Shown here one piece after another: positions 1 through 6,619 of a stretch of 8,139 nucleotides of DNA; position 1 is the stretch's first letter; every line of letters starts with the position of its first letter. The notes beneath the pieces were generated by a model. The model saw only the letters and a list, made by a program, of their open reading frames with translations, was not told where the DNA came from and searched no databases. The DNA is taken from positions 1 to 8,139 of the forward strand of contig JAUVKJ010000064.1 of NCBI GenBank assembly GCA_030592145.1, written 5' to 3'. The position numbers were made by a program, and so were the translations under genes. The stretch comes from Bacteroides sp. (GTDB lineage Bacteria > Bacteroidota > Bacteroidia > Bacteroidales > SM23-62).

Positions 1-696
1 GGGTACGATCCTGTGTTCGCGAAAGGATTCAATGATATCCTTCCGGGCTTCCGGTTTCAGCTGTCTTCCCAGGATGTACTCATAGCCCGACAGATCCGGC
101 TGAATACCATCGGAGGAGTCCTCAAAAAGCCTGCGTTCCCGTTCAAGAAGCTGCAAGCCCATGTACGAAGCACCCAGATTCCCTGAAACACACACAAGGT
201 CATTCACCCTGGCGGTATTCCTGTAGACGGTCTGGCCTGTTTCCACTTCGCCCATCGCTGCAACACTAAGTGTGAGTCCGGTAACCGAAGAAGTAGTATC
301 CCCGCCTACAAGGTCGACCCCGTAATTTGTACAGGCGAGTTTAATTCCCCCGTACAACTCATCCATCGCTTCCAGTGAGAACTTGCCGGAAACGGCCAGG
401 GAGACAACAACCTGTTTCGGAATGGCATTCATGGCATAAACGTCCGAAAGATTTACCGTGATAGCCTTGTAGCCCAAGTGCTTGAGAGGAGTATATACCA
501 GGTTGAAATGTATCCCCTCAACCAGCAGGTCGGTGGTGAGCACCATCTTCTTCCCCTTATAATCGAGTACAGCCGCATCGTCACCCACTCCCTTCAGGCT
601 GCTCTTGTTTTTCAGGGAGATGTTACGTGTCAGATGGTCGATTAATCCGAATTCTCCAAGATCGGAAAGCAAGGTCATTTTCTTCTTCTCACCCAT
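1..696 (-). CDS. thiL: Thiamine-monophosphate kinase, N-terminal part (cut by window edge)
   Basis: ThiL phosphorylates thiamine monophosphate to thiamine pyrophosphate with ATP, the last step of cofactor synthesis, in the cytoplasm. The visible 232 residues read from ATG 694-696 to the left edge without a stop. They show the AIR-synthase-like ThiL fold signatures: GVGDDAAV (about residues 36-43, metal/nucleotide-binding aspartates), TTDLLVEGIHF (54-64), VNLSDVYAMNAIPK (81-94) and LVGGDTTSS (129-137). About 100 C-terminal residues, judged from the usual family length near 330-340, lie outside the window. An in-frame ATG at 718-720 is followed at once by a stop, so 696 is the most upstream usable ATG; ATG 676-678 (residue 7) is an alternative. 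No clear Shine-Dalgarno is seen. The gene is divergent from sufB across a 134-nt gap. The identification is firm; only its C-terminus is unknown. Confidence 0.95.
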   Translation of the reverse strand, partial: MGEKKKMTLLSDLGEFGLIDHLTRNISLKNKSSLKGVGDDAAVLDYKGKKMVLTTDLLVEGIHFNLVYTPLKHLGYKAITVNLSDVYAMNAIPKQVVVSLAVSGKFSLEAMDELYGGIKLACTNYGVDLVGGDTTSSVTGLTLSVAAMGEVETGQTVYRNTARVNDLVCVSGNLGASYMGLQLLERERRLFEDSSDGIQPDLSGYEYILGRQLKPEARKDIIESFREHRIVP

Positions 697-732
697 AAGC
701 GTACATTCAGTTCATAGCATCTGAATTCGTTT

Positions 733-740
733 CAAAATTC
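733..740 (-). promoter_or_regulatory. Possible -7 box for thiL (weak)
   Basis: On the minus strand this reads GAATTTTG, one mismatch from the Bacteroidota -7 consensus TAnnTTTG, about 37 nt upstream of the thiL ATG. No convincing -33 TTTG lies at the expected distance. The region is AT-rich, so a chance match is quite possible. Confidence 0.2.
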
Positions 741-762
741 ACTATAATTTAATACTTTTATG

Positions 763-770
763 TATCTTTG
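763..770 (+). promoter_or_regulatory. -7 promoter box of the suf operon
   Basis: TATCTTTG is an exact match to the Bacteroidota primary-sigma -7 element TAnnTTTG and lies in the AT-rich divergent intergenic region 60 nt before the sufB ATG. Transcription would start around 775-778, giving a leader of roughly 55 nt. The -33 element (TTTG) is not convincing at the expected spacing near 740. No Rrf2/IscR-type regulator gene is visible nearby, and I could not assign an operator. Confidence 0.6.
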
Positions 771-817
771 CCCTTATTTGGAATAAATCTAAATAGAGAC
801 CTTAGAGAGTTGAATCC

Positions 818-822
818 GGAGG
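818..822 (+). promoter_or_regulatory. Ribosome binding site of sufB
   Basis: GGAGG sits 8 nt before ATG 831. It is the only strong Shine-Dalgarno in the window; the other genes of the operon have none that is clear. It fixes the sufB start and may favour high translation of the first operon gene. Confidence 0.75.
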
Positions 823-830
823 TTTGAGAC

Positions 831-2279
831 ATGGCAAATAAGAAGGATGAGGTTATCAGGGAGGTAACCCAGAACGAATATAAGTACGGCTTTTTTACAG
901 ACATTGAGACAGATACCCTGCCGAAAGGTTTGAATGAAGACATTATCCGGCTGATCTCCGCCAAGAAGGAGGAACCCGAATGGTTGCTTGAATTTCGCCT
1001 TAAGTCTTTCGGACAGTGGAAGAAGATGAGCATGCCCCACTGGGCACACCTGAAGATCCCCGGAATTGATTACCAGGACATTATCTATTATTCGGCCCCC
1101 AGGCAGAAAGCCAGCCCGGAAAGCCTGGATGATATTGATCCGGAGCTCAGGGAAACCTTCGACAAACTCGGGATCCCCCTCGATGAGCAAAAACACCTGA
1201 CAGGGGTGGCCGTGGATGCCATAATGGATTCTGTTTCGGTAAAAACCACTTTTTCGGAGACCCTGGCGGAGCTCGGGATCATCTTCTGTTCGTTCAGCGA
1301 AGCGGTGAAAAACCACCCCGACCTGGTCCGCAAGTACCTGGGCAGCGTGGTTCCCTACACGGACAATTATTTTGCCGCGCTGAATTCCGCGGTATTTTCC
1401 GATGGTTCATTTTGCTACATCCCCAGGGGGGTGCGATGCCCCATGGAGCTTTCAACTTATTTCCGGATCAATGCGGCCAACACGGGACAGTTTGAAAGGA
1501 CTTTGCTGGTGGCCGATGATGAAAGCTATGTGAGCTACCTGGAAGGATGTACCGCTCCGATGCGGGATGAGAACCAGCTGCATGCTGCCGTGGTGGAGAT
1601 CGTTGCCCTGGAAAAAGCGGAAGTGAAATATTCTACGGTCCAGAACTGGTATCCGGGGAACAAGGAAGGCAAAGGCGGCATCTTTAATTTTGTGACCAAA
1701 CGGGGCATCTGCAAAGGGAATGATTCAAAGATCTCCTGGACCCAGGTCGAGACCGGGTCGGCGATCACATGGAAATATCCCAGCTGTATCCTGAAAGGGC
1801 ATAATTCGATAGGAGAGTTCTTTTCTGTGGCCGTCACTAATAATCACCAGCAGGCGGATACCGGCACGAAAATGATACACATCGGCCGGAATACCCGCAG
1901 TACGATCATCTCAAAAGGGATCTCGGCGGGGAAGAGCCAGAATTCTTACCGTGGACTCGTACGTATTCTGAAAAATGCCAAAAATGCAAGGAATTTTTCC
2001 CAGTGCGATTCCCTGCTTCTGGGCAATAAGTGCGGAGCGCACACATTCCCATACATCGAGACAGACAACAGCTCGGCCATCGTAGAGCATGAGGCCACTA
2101 CCTCCAAAATCAGCGAGGACCAGATATTTTACTGCAACCAGCGGGGCATAGATACCGAAAAGGCCATCGGGCTCATCGTCAACGGGTATGCAAGGGAAGT
2201 ACTGAACAAGCTGCCCATGGAGTTTGCCGTGGAAGCCCAGAAACTGTTGCAGATCTCGCTTGAAGGATCTGTAGGCTGA
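831..2279 (+). CDS. sufB: Fe-S cluster scaffold protein SufB
   Basis: SufB is the main scaffold subunit of the cytoplasmic SufBC2D complex, where persulfide sulfur and iron are assembled into a nascent cluster. The 482-residue protein is full length (E. coli SufB has 495) and collinear with the family throughout: [15 protein letters not shown], the YLEGC segment, [28 protein letters not shown] and the C-terminal [10 protein letters not shown]. By my alignment from memory, Cys392 (in SQCDS) corresponds to E. coli Cys405, Cys240 (EGC) to Cys254 and Glu421 (VEHE) to Glu434, the residues tied to sulfur transfer and cluster formation. The N-terminal CxxCxxxC of E. coli SufB is absent; here the stretch after YYSAP (residues about 87-91) is RQKASPES. 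It is the first gene of the suf operon, 27 nt before the sufC ATG. Start is fixed by GGAGG 8 nt upstream. Confidence 0.97.
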   Translation: MANKKDEVIREVTQNEYKYGFFTDIETDTLPKGLNEDIIRLISAKKEEPEWLLEFRLKSFGQWKKMSMPHWAHLKIPGIDYQDIIYYSAPRQKASPESLDDIDPELRETFDKLGIPLDEQKHLTGVAVDAIMDSVSVKTTFSETLAELGIIFCSFSEAVKNHPDLVRKYLGSVVPYTDNYFAALNSAVFSDGSFCYIPRGVRCPMELSTYFRINAANTGQFERTLLVADDESYVSYLEGCTAPMRDENQLHAAVVEIVALEKAEVKYSTVQNWYPGNKEGKGGIFNFVTKRGICKGNDSKISWTQVETGSAITWKYPSCILKGHNSIGEFFSVAVTNNHQQADTGTKMIHIGRNTRSTIISKGISAGKSQNSYRGLVRILKNAKNARNFSQCDSLLLGNKCGAHTFPYIETDNSSAIVEHEATTSKISEDQIFYCNQRGIDTEKAIGLIVNGYAREVLNKLPMEFAVEAQKLLQISLEGSVG

Positions 2280-2306
2280 GATGTGAGAAATGAAATAATC
2301 AAGGAA

Positions 2307-3065
2307 ATGTTATTAATAAAAGAATTAAAAGTAAATGTTGCGGGGAAGGAAATCCTTTACGGGATCAACCTGGAAGTGAAGGCGGGCGAAGTGCATGCCA
2401 TCATGGGACCCAACGGGTCGGGTAAAAGCACTCTTGCTGCGGCCCTCGCAGGAAGGGATACGATAGACGTGATCCATGGATCGGTTAAATATATGGGAGA
2501 AGACCTGCTTGAAATGGACCCCGAAGAAAGGGCCAAAAAGGGAATTTTCCTGGGATTTCAGTACCCGGTTGAGATTCCGGGCGTCAGCATGGTGAATTTC
2601 ATGAAGACTGCCGTTAATGAACACAGAATCTTCCAGGGGAAAGAACCCTTATCGGCAGGTGATTTTCTCAAGTATATGCGGGAGAGAAAAGAGTTGGTCG
2701 AGTTTGATTCCCAGTTGACCAACCGCTCGGTGAACGAGGGATTCTCAGGAGGTGAAAAGAAAAAGAACGAGATATTCCAGATGGCATTGATCGAACCAAA
2801 GCTGGCCATTCTCGACGAAACGGACAGCGGACTCGATATTGATGCCCTCAGGGTCGTTGCCAACGGGGTCAATGCCCTTAAAAACAAGGACAATGCCACC
2901 ATTGTTATAACCCATTACCAGCGTCTGCTTGATTACATAGTGCCGGATTTTGTTCATGTGCTATTCCAGGGCAGGATTGTCAAATCAAGCGGCCGGGAAC
3001 TCGCACTGGAACTGGAAGAAAAGGGATACGACTGGATCAGGGCCGAAGCGAACGGACAGGTTTAA
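2307..3065 (+). CDS. sufC: Fe-S cluster assembly ATPase SufC
   Basis: SufC is the ABC-type soluble ATPase that dimerises on SufB and SufD and drives the conformational change needed for cluster assembly. The 252 residues contain Walker A GPNGSGKST (34-42, Lys40), a Q-loop FQYPVEIPG (Gln85), the signature FSGGEKKKNE (146-155), Walker B LAILDE (167-171/172), D-loop SGLD (174-177) and the switch His203 in ITHYQR. With ATG 2307 as start, Lys40, Glu171 and His203 take the same numbers as in E. coli SufC, which supports this start. A GTG at 2283, in frame, would add eight residues (MRNEIIKE) not typical of the family. AAGGAA directly precedes the ATG, too close for a normal Shine-Dalgarno. The stop is followed immediately by a tandem repeat. 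Confidence 0.96.
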   Translation: MLLIKELKVNVAGKEILYGINLEVKAGEVHAIMGPNGSGKSTLAAALAGRDTIDVIHGSVKYMGEDLLEMDPEERAKKGIFLGFQYPVEIPGVSMVNFMKTAVNEHRIFQGKEPLSAGDFLKYMRERKELVEFDSQLTNRSVNEGFSGGEKKKNEIFQMALIEPKLAILDETDSGLDIDALRVVANGVNALKNKDNATIVITHYQRLLDYIVPDFVHVLFQGRIVKSSGRELALELEEKGYDWIRAEANGQV

Positions 3066-3129
3066 GTCATCCTGAGTTGACGTCATCCTGAGTTAAAGTC
3101 ATCCTGAGATGAAGTCATCCTGAGTTTAT
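3066..3129 (+). repeat. Four-copy 16-bp tandem repeat between sufC and sufD
   Basis: Four direct copies with an exact 16-bp period begin at 3066, 3082, 3098 and 3114. Each starts with the invariant 11-mer GTCATCCTGAG and ends in a variable five-base tail (TTGAC, TTAAA, ATGAA, TTTAT). The array begins on the base after the sufC stop codon. The core resembles the dispersed intergenic GTCATCCTGAG-type repeats that I recall from Bacteroidota genomes; that relation is from memory and not tested. There are no spacers of CRISPR size. Confidence 0.9.
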
Positions 3130-3137
3130 CTCAGGAT
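3117..3137 (+). other. Hairpin closing the tandem repeat
   Basis: ATCCTGAG (3117-3124) pairs perfectly with CTCAGGAT (3130-3137) around a five-base loop TTTAT. The left arm is part of the fourth repeat unit, and each of the other three units carries the same ATCCTGAG, so the single right arm could pair with any of four partners. No U-tract follows, so it is not a standard intrinsic terminator, and sufD continues the operon. It may affect mRNA processing or stability between sufC and sufD; that is inference. Confidence 0.6.
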
Positions 3138-3163
3138 CTGGATCTTGAATTAAGACATAGACA

Positions 3164-4528
3164 ATGAGCACGAACCAGAACTATATAGAGTTGTTCAGGG
3201 AAAAGGAGAAAATCCTGGAAAAGGCCTCCCCTTCCTTTATGAAGGAGATCCGCCAGGATGCAATGGATCATTTCAGCAAAACAGGTATACCGGGCAGGAA
3301 AAGTGAATTGTATAAACACACTTCGCTGCAAAAAATCTTTGAACCAAATTATTCGATACAGCTCCAGCCCAGCAAGGTAGATTTTAAGGTCGAAGATATT
3401 TTTACGTGCGATGTCCCCAATCTGAAAACGCGGCTGGAGATCATCCTGAACGGATTTTACCTTGGTAAAAAACCCAGTCTGTCCAGGCTTGATAACGGGA
3501 TCATTATCGGCAGCCTGTCCGAAGCCCTCAGGCAGTACCCTGACCTTGTGAAAGAATATCTTACCAAACATGCCGGCACCCGGTCGGATGGACTGGTTTC
3601 ACTGAATACGGCCTTTGCCCTTGACGGATTGTTTATATACGTACCAAAGGGACAGGTCATGGATGATGCGGTGCAGGTAGTACACCTGGCCATGACCGGG
3701 CTCGATACCCTGCTGCATTACCGCAACCTTTTCATCATGGAGGATAATGCAAGCGCCAAGGTAATTGTGTGCGACCATACCCTATCCCCCTTCCGCTTCC
3801 TTACCAATTCGGTGACGGAAATTTACGCGGGACCGGGAGCCCGCCTTAATTATTCAAGAGTACAGAACGAGCACCTCAATTCAAACCTGCTGACCAACCT
3901 CTTCATACATCAGGAAAAGGACAGCCAGGTCATTTCGAACACCATTACCCTGCACAGCGGAACCGTAAGGAACAACACCCATGTACTGCTGAACGCAGAG
4001 GATTGTGACAGCCAGGTATACGGATTGTCGCTCGCCGACCGGAGCCAGCACATAGACAATTACGTAAACATCGATCATGCAAAACCCAATTGTACCAGTA
4101 CGCAGCTTTTCAAGGGAATCCTGGACGAGCAGTCCACCGGGGTTTTTAACGGCAGGATCCTGGTCCGCCCGGATGCACAGAAAACCATCGCCTACCAGAC
4201 CAATAATAACATCCTGATGTCTGATGAAGCAAAAATGAATACCAAGCCCCAGCTTGAGATCTATGCCGACGATGTGCAATGCAGTCACGGGGCGACTACC
4301 GGACAACTGGATGAAAACGCCCTGTTCTATATGCAGTCCAGGGGTATCCCCCGCAAGGAAGCCAGGCTGTTGATGCTCTATGCCTTCGCCCACGAAGTGA
4401 TCGACAAAATCGAGGTTGCCCCCCTGAAAAACCGGATCAATGGCCTGGTCGACAAGCGCCTCAGGGGGGAACTCTCACGTTGCAACAACTGTTCCATGGC
4501 CTGCAGGGATACTCCACTGCCCATATAA
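3164..4528 (+). CDS. sufD: Fe-S cluster assembly protein SufD
   Basis: SufD is the SufB paralogue that completes the SufBC2D scaffold and is implicated in iron entry and in the SufB-SufD interface where the cluster forms. The 454-residue protein has a helical N-terminal region (FMKEIRQDAMDHF, GIPGRKSELYKHTSL), then the SufB/SufD beta-helix core, with RNNTHVLLNAEDCDSQVYG and DEAKMNTKPQLEIYADDV. The hallmark QCSHGAT gives Cys373 and His375, equivalent by my alignment to E. coli Cys358 and His360. The C-terminus carries CNNCSMAC (Cys440, Cys443, Cys447), a CxxCxxxC arrangement; E. coli SufD lacks it as far as I recall. Start ATG 3164 has no clear Shine-Dalgarno. It follows sufC after 98 nt containing repeats and precedes sufS by 11 nt. 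Confidence 0.95.
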   Translation: MSTNQNYIELFREKEKILEKASPSFMKEIRQDAMDHFSKTGIPGRKSELYKHTSLQKIFEPNYSIQLQPSKVDFKVEDIFTCDVPNLKTRLEIILNGFYLGKKPSLSRLDNGIIIGSLSEALRQYPDLVKEYLTKHAGTRSDGLVSLNTAFALDGLFIYVPKGQVMDDAVQVVHLAMTGLDTLLHYRNLFIMEDNASAKVIVCDHTLSPFRFLTNSVTEIYAGPGARLNYSRVQNEHLNSNLLTNLFIHQEKDSQVISNTITLHSGTVRNNTHVLLNAEDCDSQVYGLSLADRSQHIDNYVNIDHAKPNCTSTQLFKGILDEQSTGVFNGRILVRPDAQKTIAYQTNNNILMSDEAKMNTKPQLEIYADDVQCSHGATTGQLDENALFYMQSRGIPRKEARLLMLYAFAHEVIDKIEVAPLKNRINGLVDKRLRGELSRCNNCSMACRDTPLPI

Positions 4529-4539
4529 GATACAACCCG

Positions 4540-5760
4540 ATGATATTTGATGTTGAAAAGATCAGACAGGATTTTCCCATACTCTCCAGGAAGGTATACG
4601 ATCATCCATTAGCCTATTTTGACAATGGCGCCACCACCCAGAAGCCCCGCCAGGTAATCGAAACCGTGCGAAAGTATTACGAAGAAGAAAACTCCAGTAT
4701 ACACAGGGGCATCCATTACCTGAGCGAACATTCAACCGGGATCTACGAGAAGGCAAGGGAGACCGCCCGGGGCTTCATTAACGCAGCCTCCACCAATGAG
4801 ATCATATTTACAAGCGGCGCAACGGGCTCTATCAATACAATAGCATTTTCGTTCGGCGAAAAATTTATTTCAAAAGGGGATGAGGTGATCCTCAGCGAGA
4901 TGGAGCACCATGCAAACATCGTTCCCTGGCAGATGATGTGCAAGCGGAAGGGAGCGAAGATAAAGGTTATACCATTCAATGAAAAAGGGGAATTGATCCT
5001 GGAGGAATACGAAAAGCTGCTTTCCACGAAAACCCGGATCGTCGCCGTAACCCATATCTCCAATACCCTCGGCACCATCAACCCGGTAAGGGAGATCATC
5101 CGGAGGGCGCATGCCATGAATGTCCCCGTTTTGATTGACGGAGCCCAGGCGGTGCAGCATGAGAGCGTGGATGTCCAGGAGCTGGATGCCGATTTTTACG
5201 TGTTCTCCGGACACAAGGTATATGCACCCAACGGGATAGGGGTCCTGTACGGGAAGGAGGCGCTCCTGTACGATATGCCCCCTTACCAGGGCGGAGGGGA
5301 TATGATTGACTGTGTCACCTTTGAGAAAACCACCTATAATGAGCTCCCCTTCAAGTTTGAAGCGGGGACCATGAATTACATCGGGGCAGCAGGACTTGCT
5401 TCAGCCCTTGACTATATCAGCGGAGTGGGGATCGACAGCATACGTGAGTACGAGCATTCACTGCTGGAATATGCCACCATGAAACTTATGTCCGTACCCG
5501 GGCTTCAGATCTACGGCTCAGCCCCGGAAAAGATCAGCATCCTTTCATTCCTTATGGAAGGCATCCACCCCTACGATGCAGGCATGGTGCTTGATAAGCT
5601 TGGTATTGCCATTCGGACAGGTACCCATTGCAACCAGCCGGTCATGGACCATTTCAAGATCACCGGGACCCTGCGTGCATCCCTTGCATTTTACAATACG
5701 ACCCGGGAGATCGACCGGCTTTACGACGGACTCCTCCGGGTATTGAAAATGTTCGGATAG
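4540..5760 (+). CDS. sufS: Cysteine desulfurase SufS (group II, PLP-dependent)
   Basis: SufS takes sulfur from L-cysteine, releasing alanine and leaving a persulfide on its active-site cysteine for transfer to SufE. From ATG 4540 the protein has 406 residues, the same length as E. coli SufS, and key residues fall at identical numbers: His123 (EMEHHANIVPW, stacks on PLP), Lys226 (FSGHK, Schiff base), Cys364 (RTGTHC, persulfide) and Arg379 (LRASLAFYNT). Frame-open sequence reaches back to a TTG at 4480 inside sufD, but those 20 extra residues are not family-like. Several positions differ from E. coli: Ser92, Gly96 and Gln250 replace Arg92, Glu96 and Glu250, and Thr362 replaces His362 in the loop before Cys364. 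Function as desulfurase is still very likely because all catalytic residues are present. It lies 11 nt after sufD. Confidence 0.96.
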   Translation: MIFDVEKIRQDFPILSRKVYDHPLAYFDNGATTQKPRQVIETVRKYYEEENSSIHRGIHYLSEHSTGIYEKARETARGFINAASTNEIIFTSGATGSINTIAFSFGEKFISKGDEVILSEMEHHANIVPWQMMCKRKGAKIKVIPFNEKGELILEEYEKLLSTKTRIVAVTHISNTLGTINPVREIIRRAHAMNVPVLIDGAQAVQHESVDVQELDADFYVFSGHKVYAPNGIGVLYGKEALLYDMPPYQGGGDMIDCVTFEKTTYNELPFKFEAGTMNYIGAAGLASALDYISGVGIDSIREYEHSLLEYATMKLMSVPGLQIYGSAPEKISILSFLMEGIHPYDAGMVLDKLGIAIRTGTHCNQPVMDHFKITGTLRASLAFYNTTREIDRLYDGLLRVLKMFG

Positions 5761-5781
5761 CGGACCTTGCGATCCAATGAT

Positions 5782-5789
5782 TATCTTTG
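5782..5789 (+). promoter_or_regulatory. Possible internal -7 box before sufE
   Basis: TATCTTTG, identical to the box before sufB, lies in the 47-nt sufS-sufE gap, 18 nt upstream of the sufE ATG. It could start a second transcript for sufE, the DUF59 gene and queG, with a very short leader. No -33 TTTG stands at the expected distance, which falls at the end of sufS, so it could be fortuitous. Confidence 0.4.
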
Positions 5790-5807
5790 TATCACAATCA
5801 CAGGATA

Positions 5808-6245
5808 ATGAAAACCTATAAAATCCAGGAAGATATCATTGCCGAATTCGAGGTGTTCGACGACTGGCTCGACAAATACAATTACCTCATAGACTTGAGC
5901 AGCGACCTGCCGGCCTTCGATTCAAAATTCAAAACCAATGAATACCTGATTAACGGGTGCCAGTCAAAAGTCTGGCTGAAGGCCGATCTTGAAGCCGGTA
6001 AAATTATTTTCAGCGCCGATTCTGATGCCATCATCACCAAGGGGATCGTCTCCCTGCTGATCAGGGTCCTGTCCGGACACGAACCAAAGGAGATCATGGA
6101 TGCAGACCTGGCTTTTATAGACCGTATAGGTCTTCGGGAGAACCTCTCACCGACCCGCTCCAATGGCTTGCTGGCCATGGTGAAACAAATGAAATTGTAT
6201 GCCCTGGCTTACCAGACCAGGCTGGAGAAGGAAGCGGGCCGGTGA
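5808..6245 (+). CDS. sufE: Cysteine desulfurase activator / sulfur acceptor SufE
   Basis: SufE accepts the persulfide sulfur from SufS Cys364 on its own cysteine, stimulates SufS turnover and passes sulfur to SufB. The 145-residue protein shows the family layout: an N-terminal helical segment (EFEVFDDWLDKYNYLIDL), the sulfur-acceptor loop LINGCQSKVW with Cys51, the same number as E. coli SufE Cys51, then SADSDAIITKGIVSLLI and the C-terminal LSPTRSNGLLAMVKQMK. ATG 5808 was chosen because the only upstream in-frame alternative is TTG 5787, which lies inside the putative -7 box. The gene stands 47 nt after sufS and 15 nt before the DUF59 gene. The pairing of sufS with sufE indicates the SufE (not SufU) type of sulfur relay. 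Confidence 0.95.
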   Translation: MKTYKIQEDIIAEFEVFDDWLDKYNYLIDLSSDLPAFDSKFKTNEYLINGCQSKVWLKADLEAGKIIFSADSDAIITKGIVSLLIRVLSGHEPKEIMDADLAFIDRIGLRENLSPTRSNGLLAMVKQMKLYALAYQTRLEKEAGR

Positions 6246-6260
6246 AATAATTAAAGAAAA

Positions 6261-6584
6261 ATGAAAAACGATAATGAATTCCTGCAACTTGAGGATGAGA
6301 TCATTAAAGCTCTCAAAAACGTATATGACCCTGAAATGCCGGTGAATATCTATGACCTTGGACTCATCTATGAACTCGATGCGGATGACGACAATAACGT
6401 AAGGATAAGGATGACCCTTACGGCACCTAATTGTCCCATGGCAGAAGATATCATCCGCGATGTACGGCAAAAGGTCGAAGCCGTGGAAGGTGTGAAATCC
6501 CTGGATCTCAAGCTTACCTTTGACCCTCCATGGGACAAGTCTAATCTCAGCGATGAGGCCAGACTTGAACTGGGATTGATGTAA
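6261..6584 (+). CDS. sufT: SUF-associated DUF59 (MIP18-like) protein, SufT-like
   Basis: This is a single-domain DUF59/MIP18-family protein of 107 residues, the type commonly found at the end of suf operons and implicated in Fe-S maturation or cluster delivery; the exact reaction is not established. Visible family features are DPEMPVNIYDLGLIY (residues 23-37, with the conserved DPE), TLTAPNCPM (52-60) with the conserved Cys58 that is proposed to bind the cluster, and FDPPW (87-91). It is full length for the family. Start ATG 6261 is 15 nt after the sufE stop, preceded by an A-rich stretch but no proper Shine-Dalgarno. The symbol is used by similarity to SufT of Staphylococcus; PaaD-like and MIP18-like DUF59 proteins share the domain, but the operon position favours a SUF role. 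Confidence 0.88.
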   Translation: MKNDNEFLQLEDEIIKALKNVYDPEMPVNIYDLGLIYELDADDDNNVRIRMTLTAPNCPMAEDIIRDVRQKVEAVEGVKSLDLKLTFDPPWDKSNLSDEARLELGLM

Positions 6585-6619
6585 TACATAAAACCTGCGC
6601 TCTGTATATCCCTGTAAAA

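Noticed and set aside
697..830. TPP riboswitch ahead of thiL
   Set aside because: The 134-nt gap is AT-rich and I see neither the conserved THI-box CUGAGA segment nor a fitting fold on the minus strand.
789..1316. Long minus-strand open frame of 175 codons across the start of sufB, and similar antisense frames over sufC, sufD, sufS and queG
   Set aside because: They lie opposite strongly recognisable genes, show no family features, and are expected from the codon use of the real genes.
2283..2306. GTG start for sufC adding eight residues
   Set aside because: ATG 2307 gives the standard N-terminus and places Lys40, Glu171 and His203 at family numbers; the GTG has no ribosome binding site.
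3066..3129. CRISPR array
   Set aside because: The period is 16 bp with 4-5 nt variable tails, far too short for repeats plus spacers, and no cas genes are present.
3117..3137. Intrinsic terminator after sufC
   Set aside because: The stem is not followed by a U-tract, and sufD, sufS and sufE continue on the same strand with tight spacing.
4480..4539. TTG start for sufS overlapping the end of sufD
   Set aside because: ATG 4540 gives 406 residues with Lys226, Cys364 and Arg379 at E. coli numbering; the upstream 20 residues are translated sufD sequence in another frame.
5787..5807. TTG start for sufE
   Set aside because: It lies inside the putative -7 box and adds seven residues; ATG 5808 puts the acceptor cysteine at position 51.
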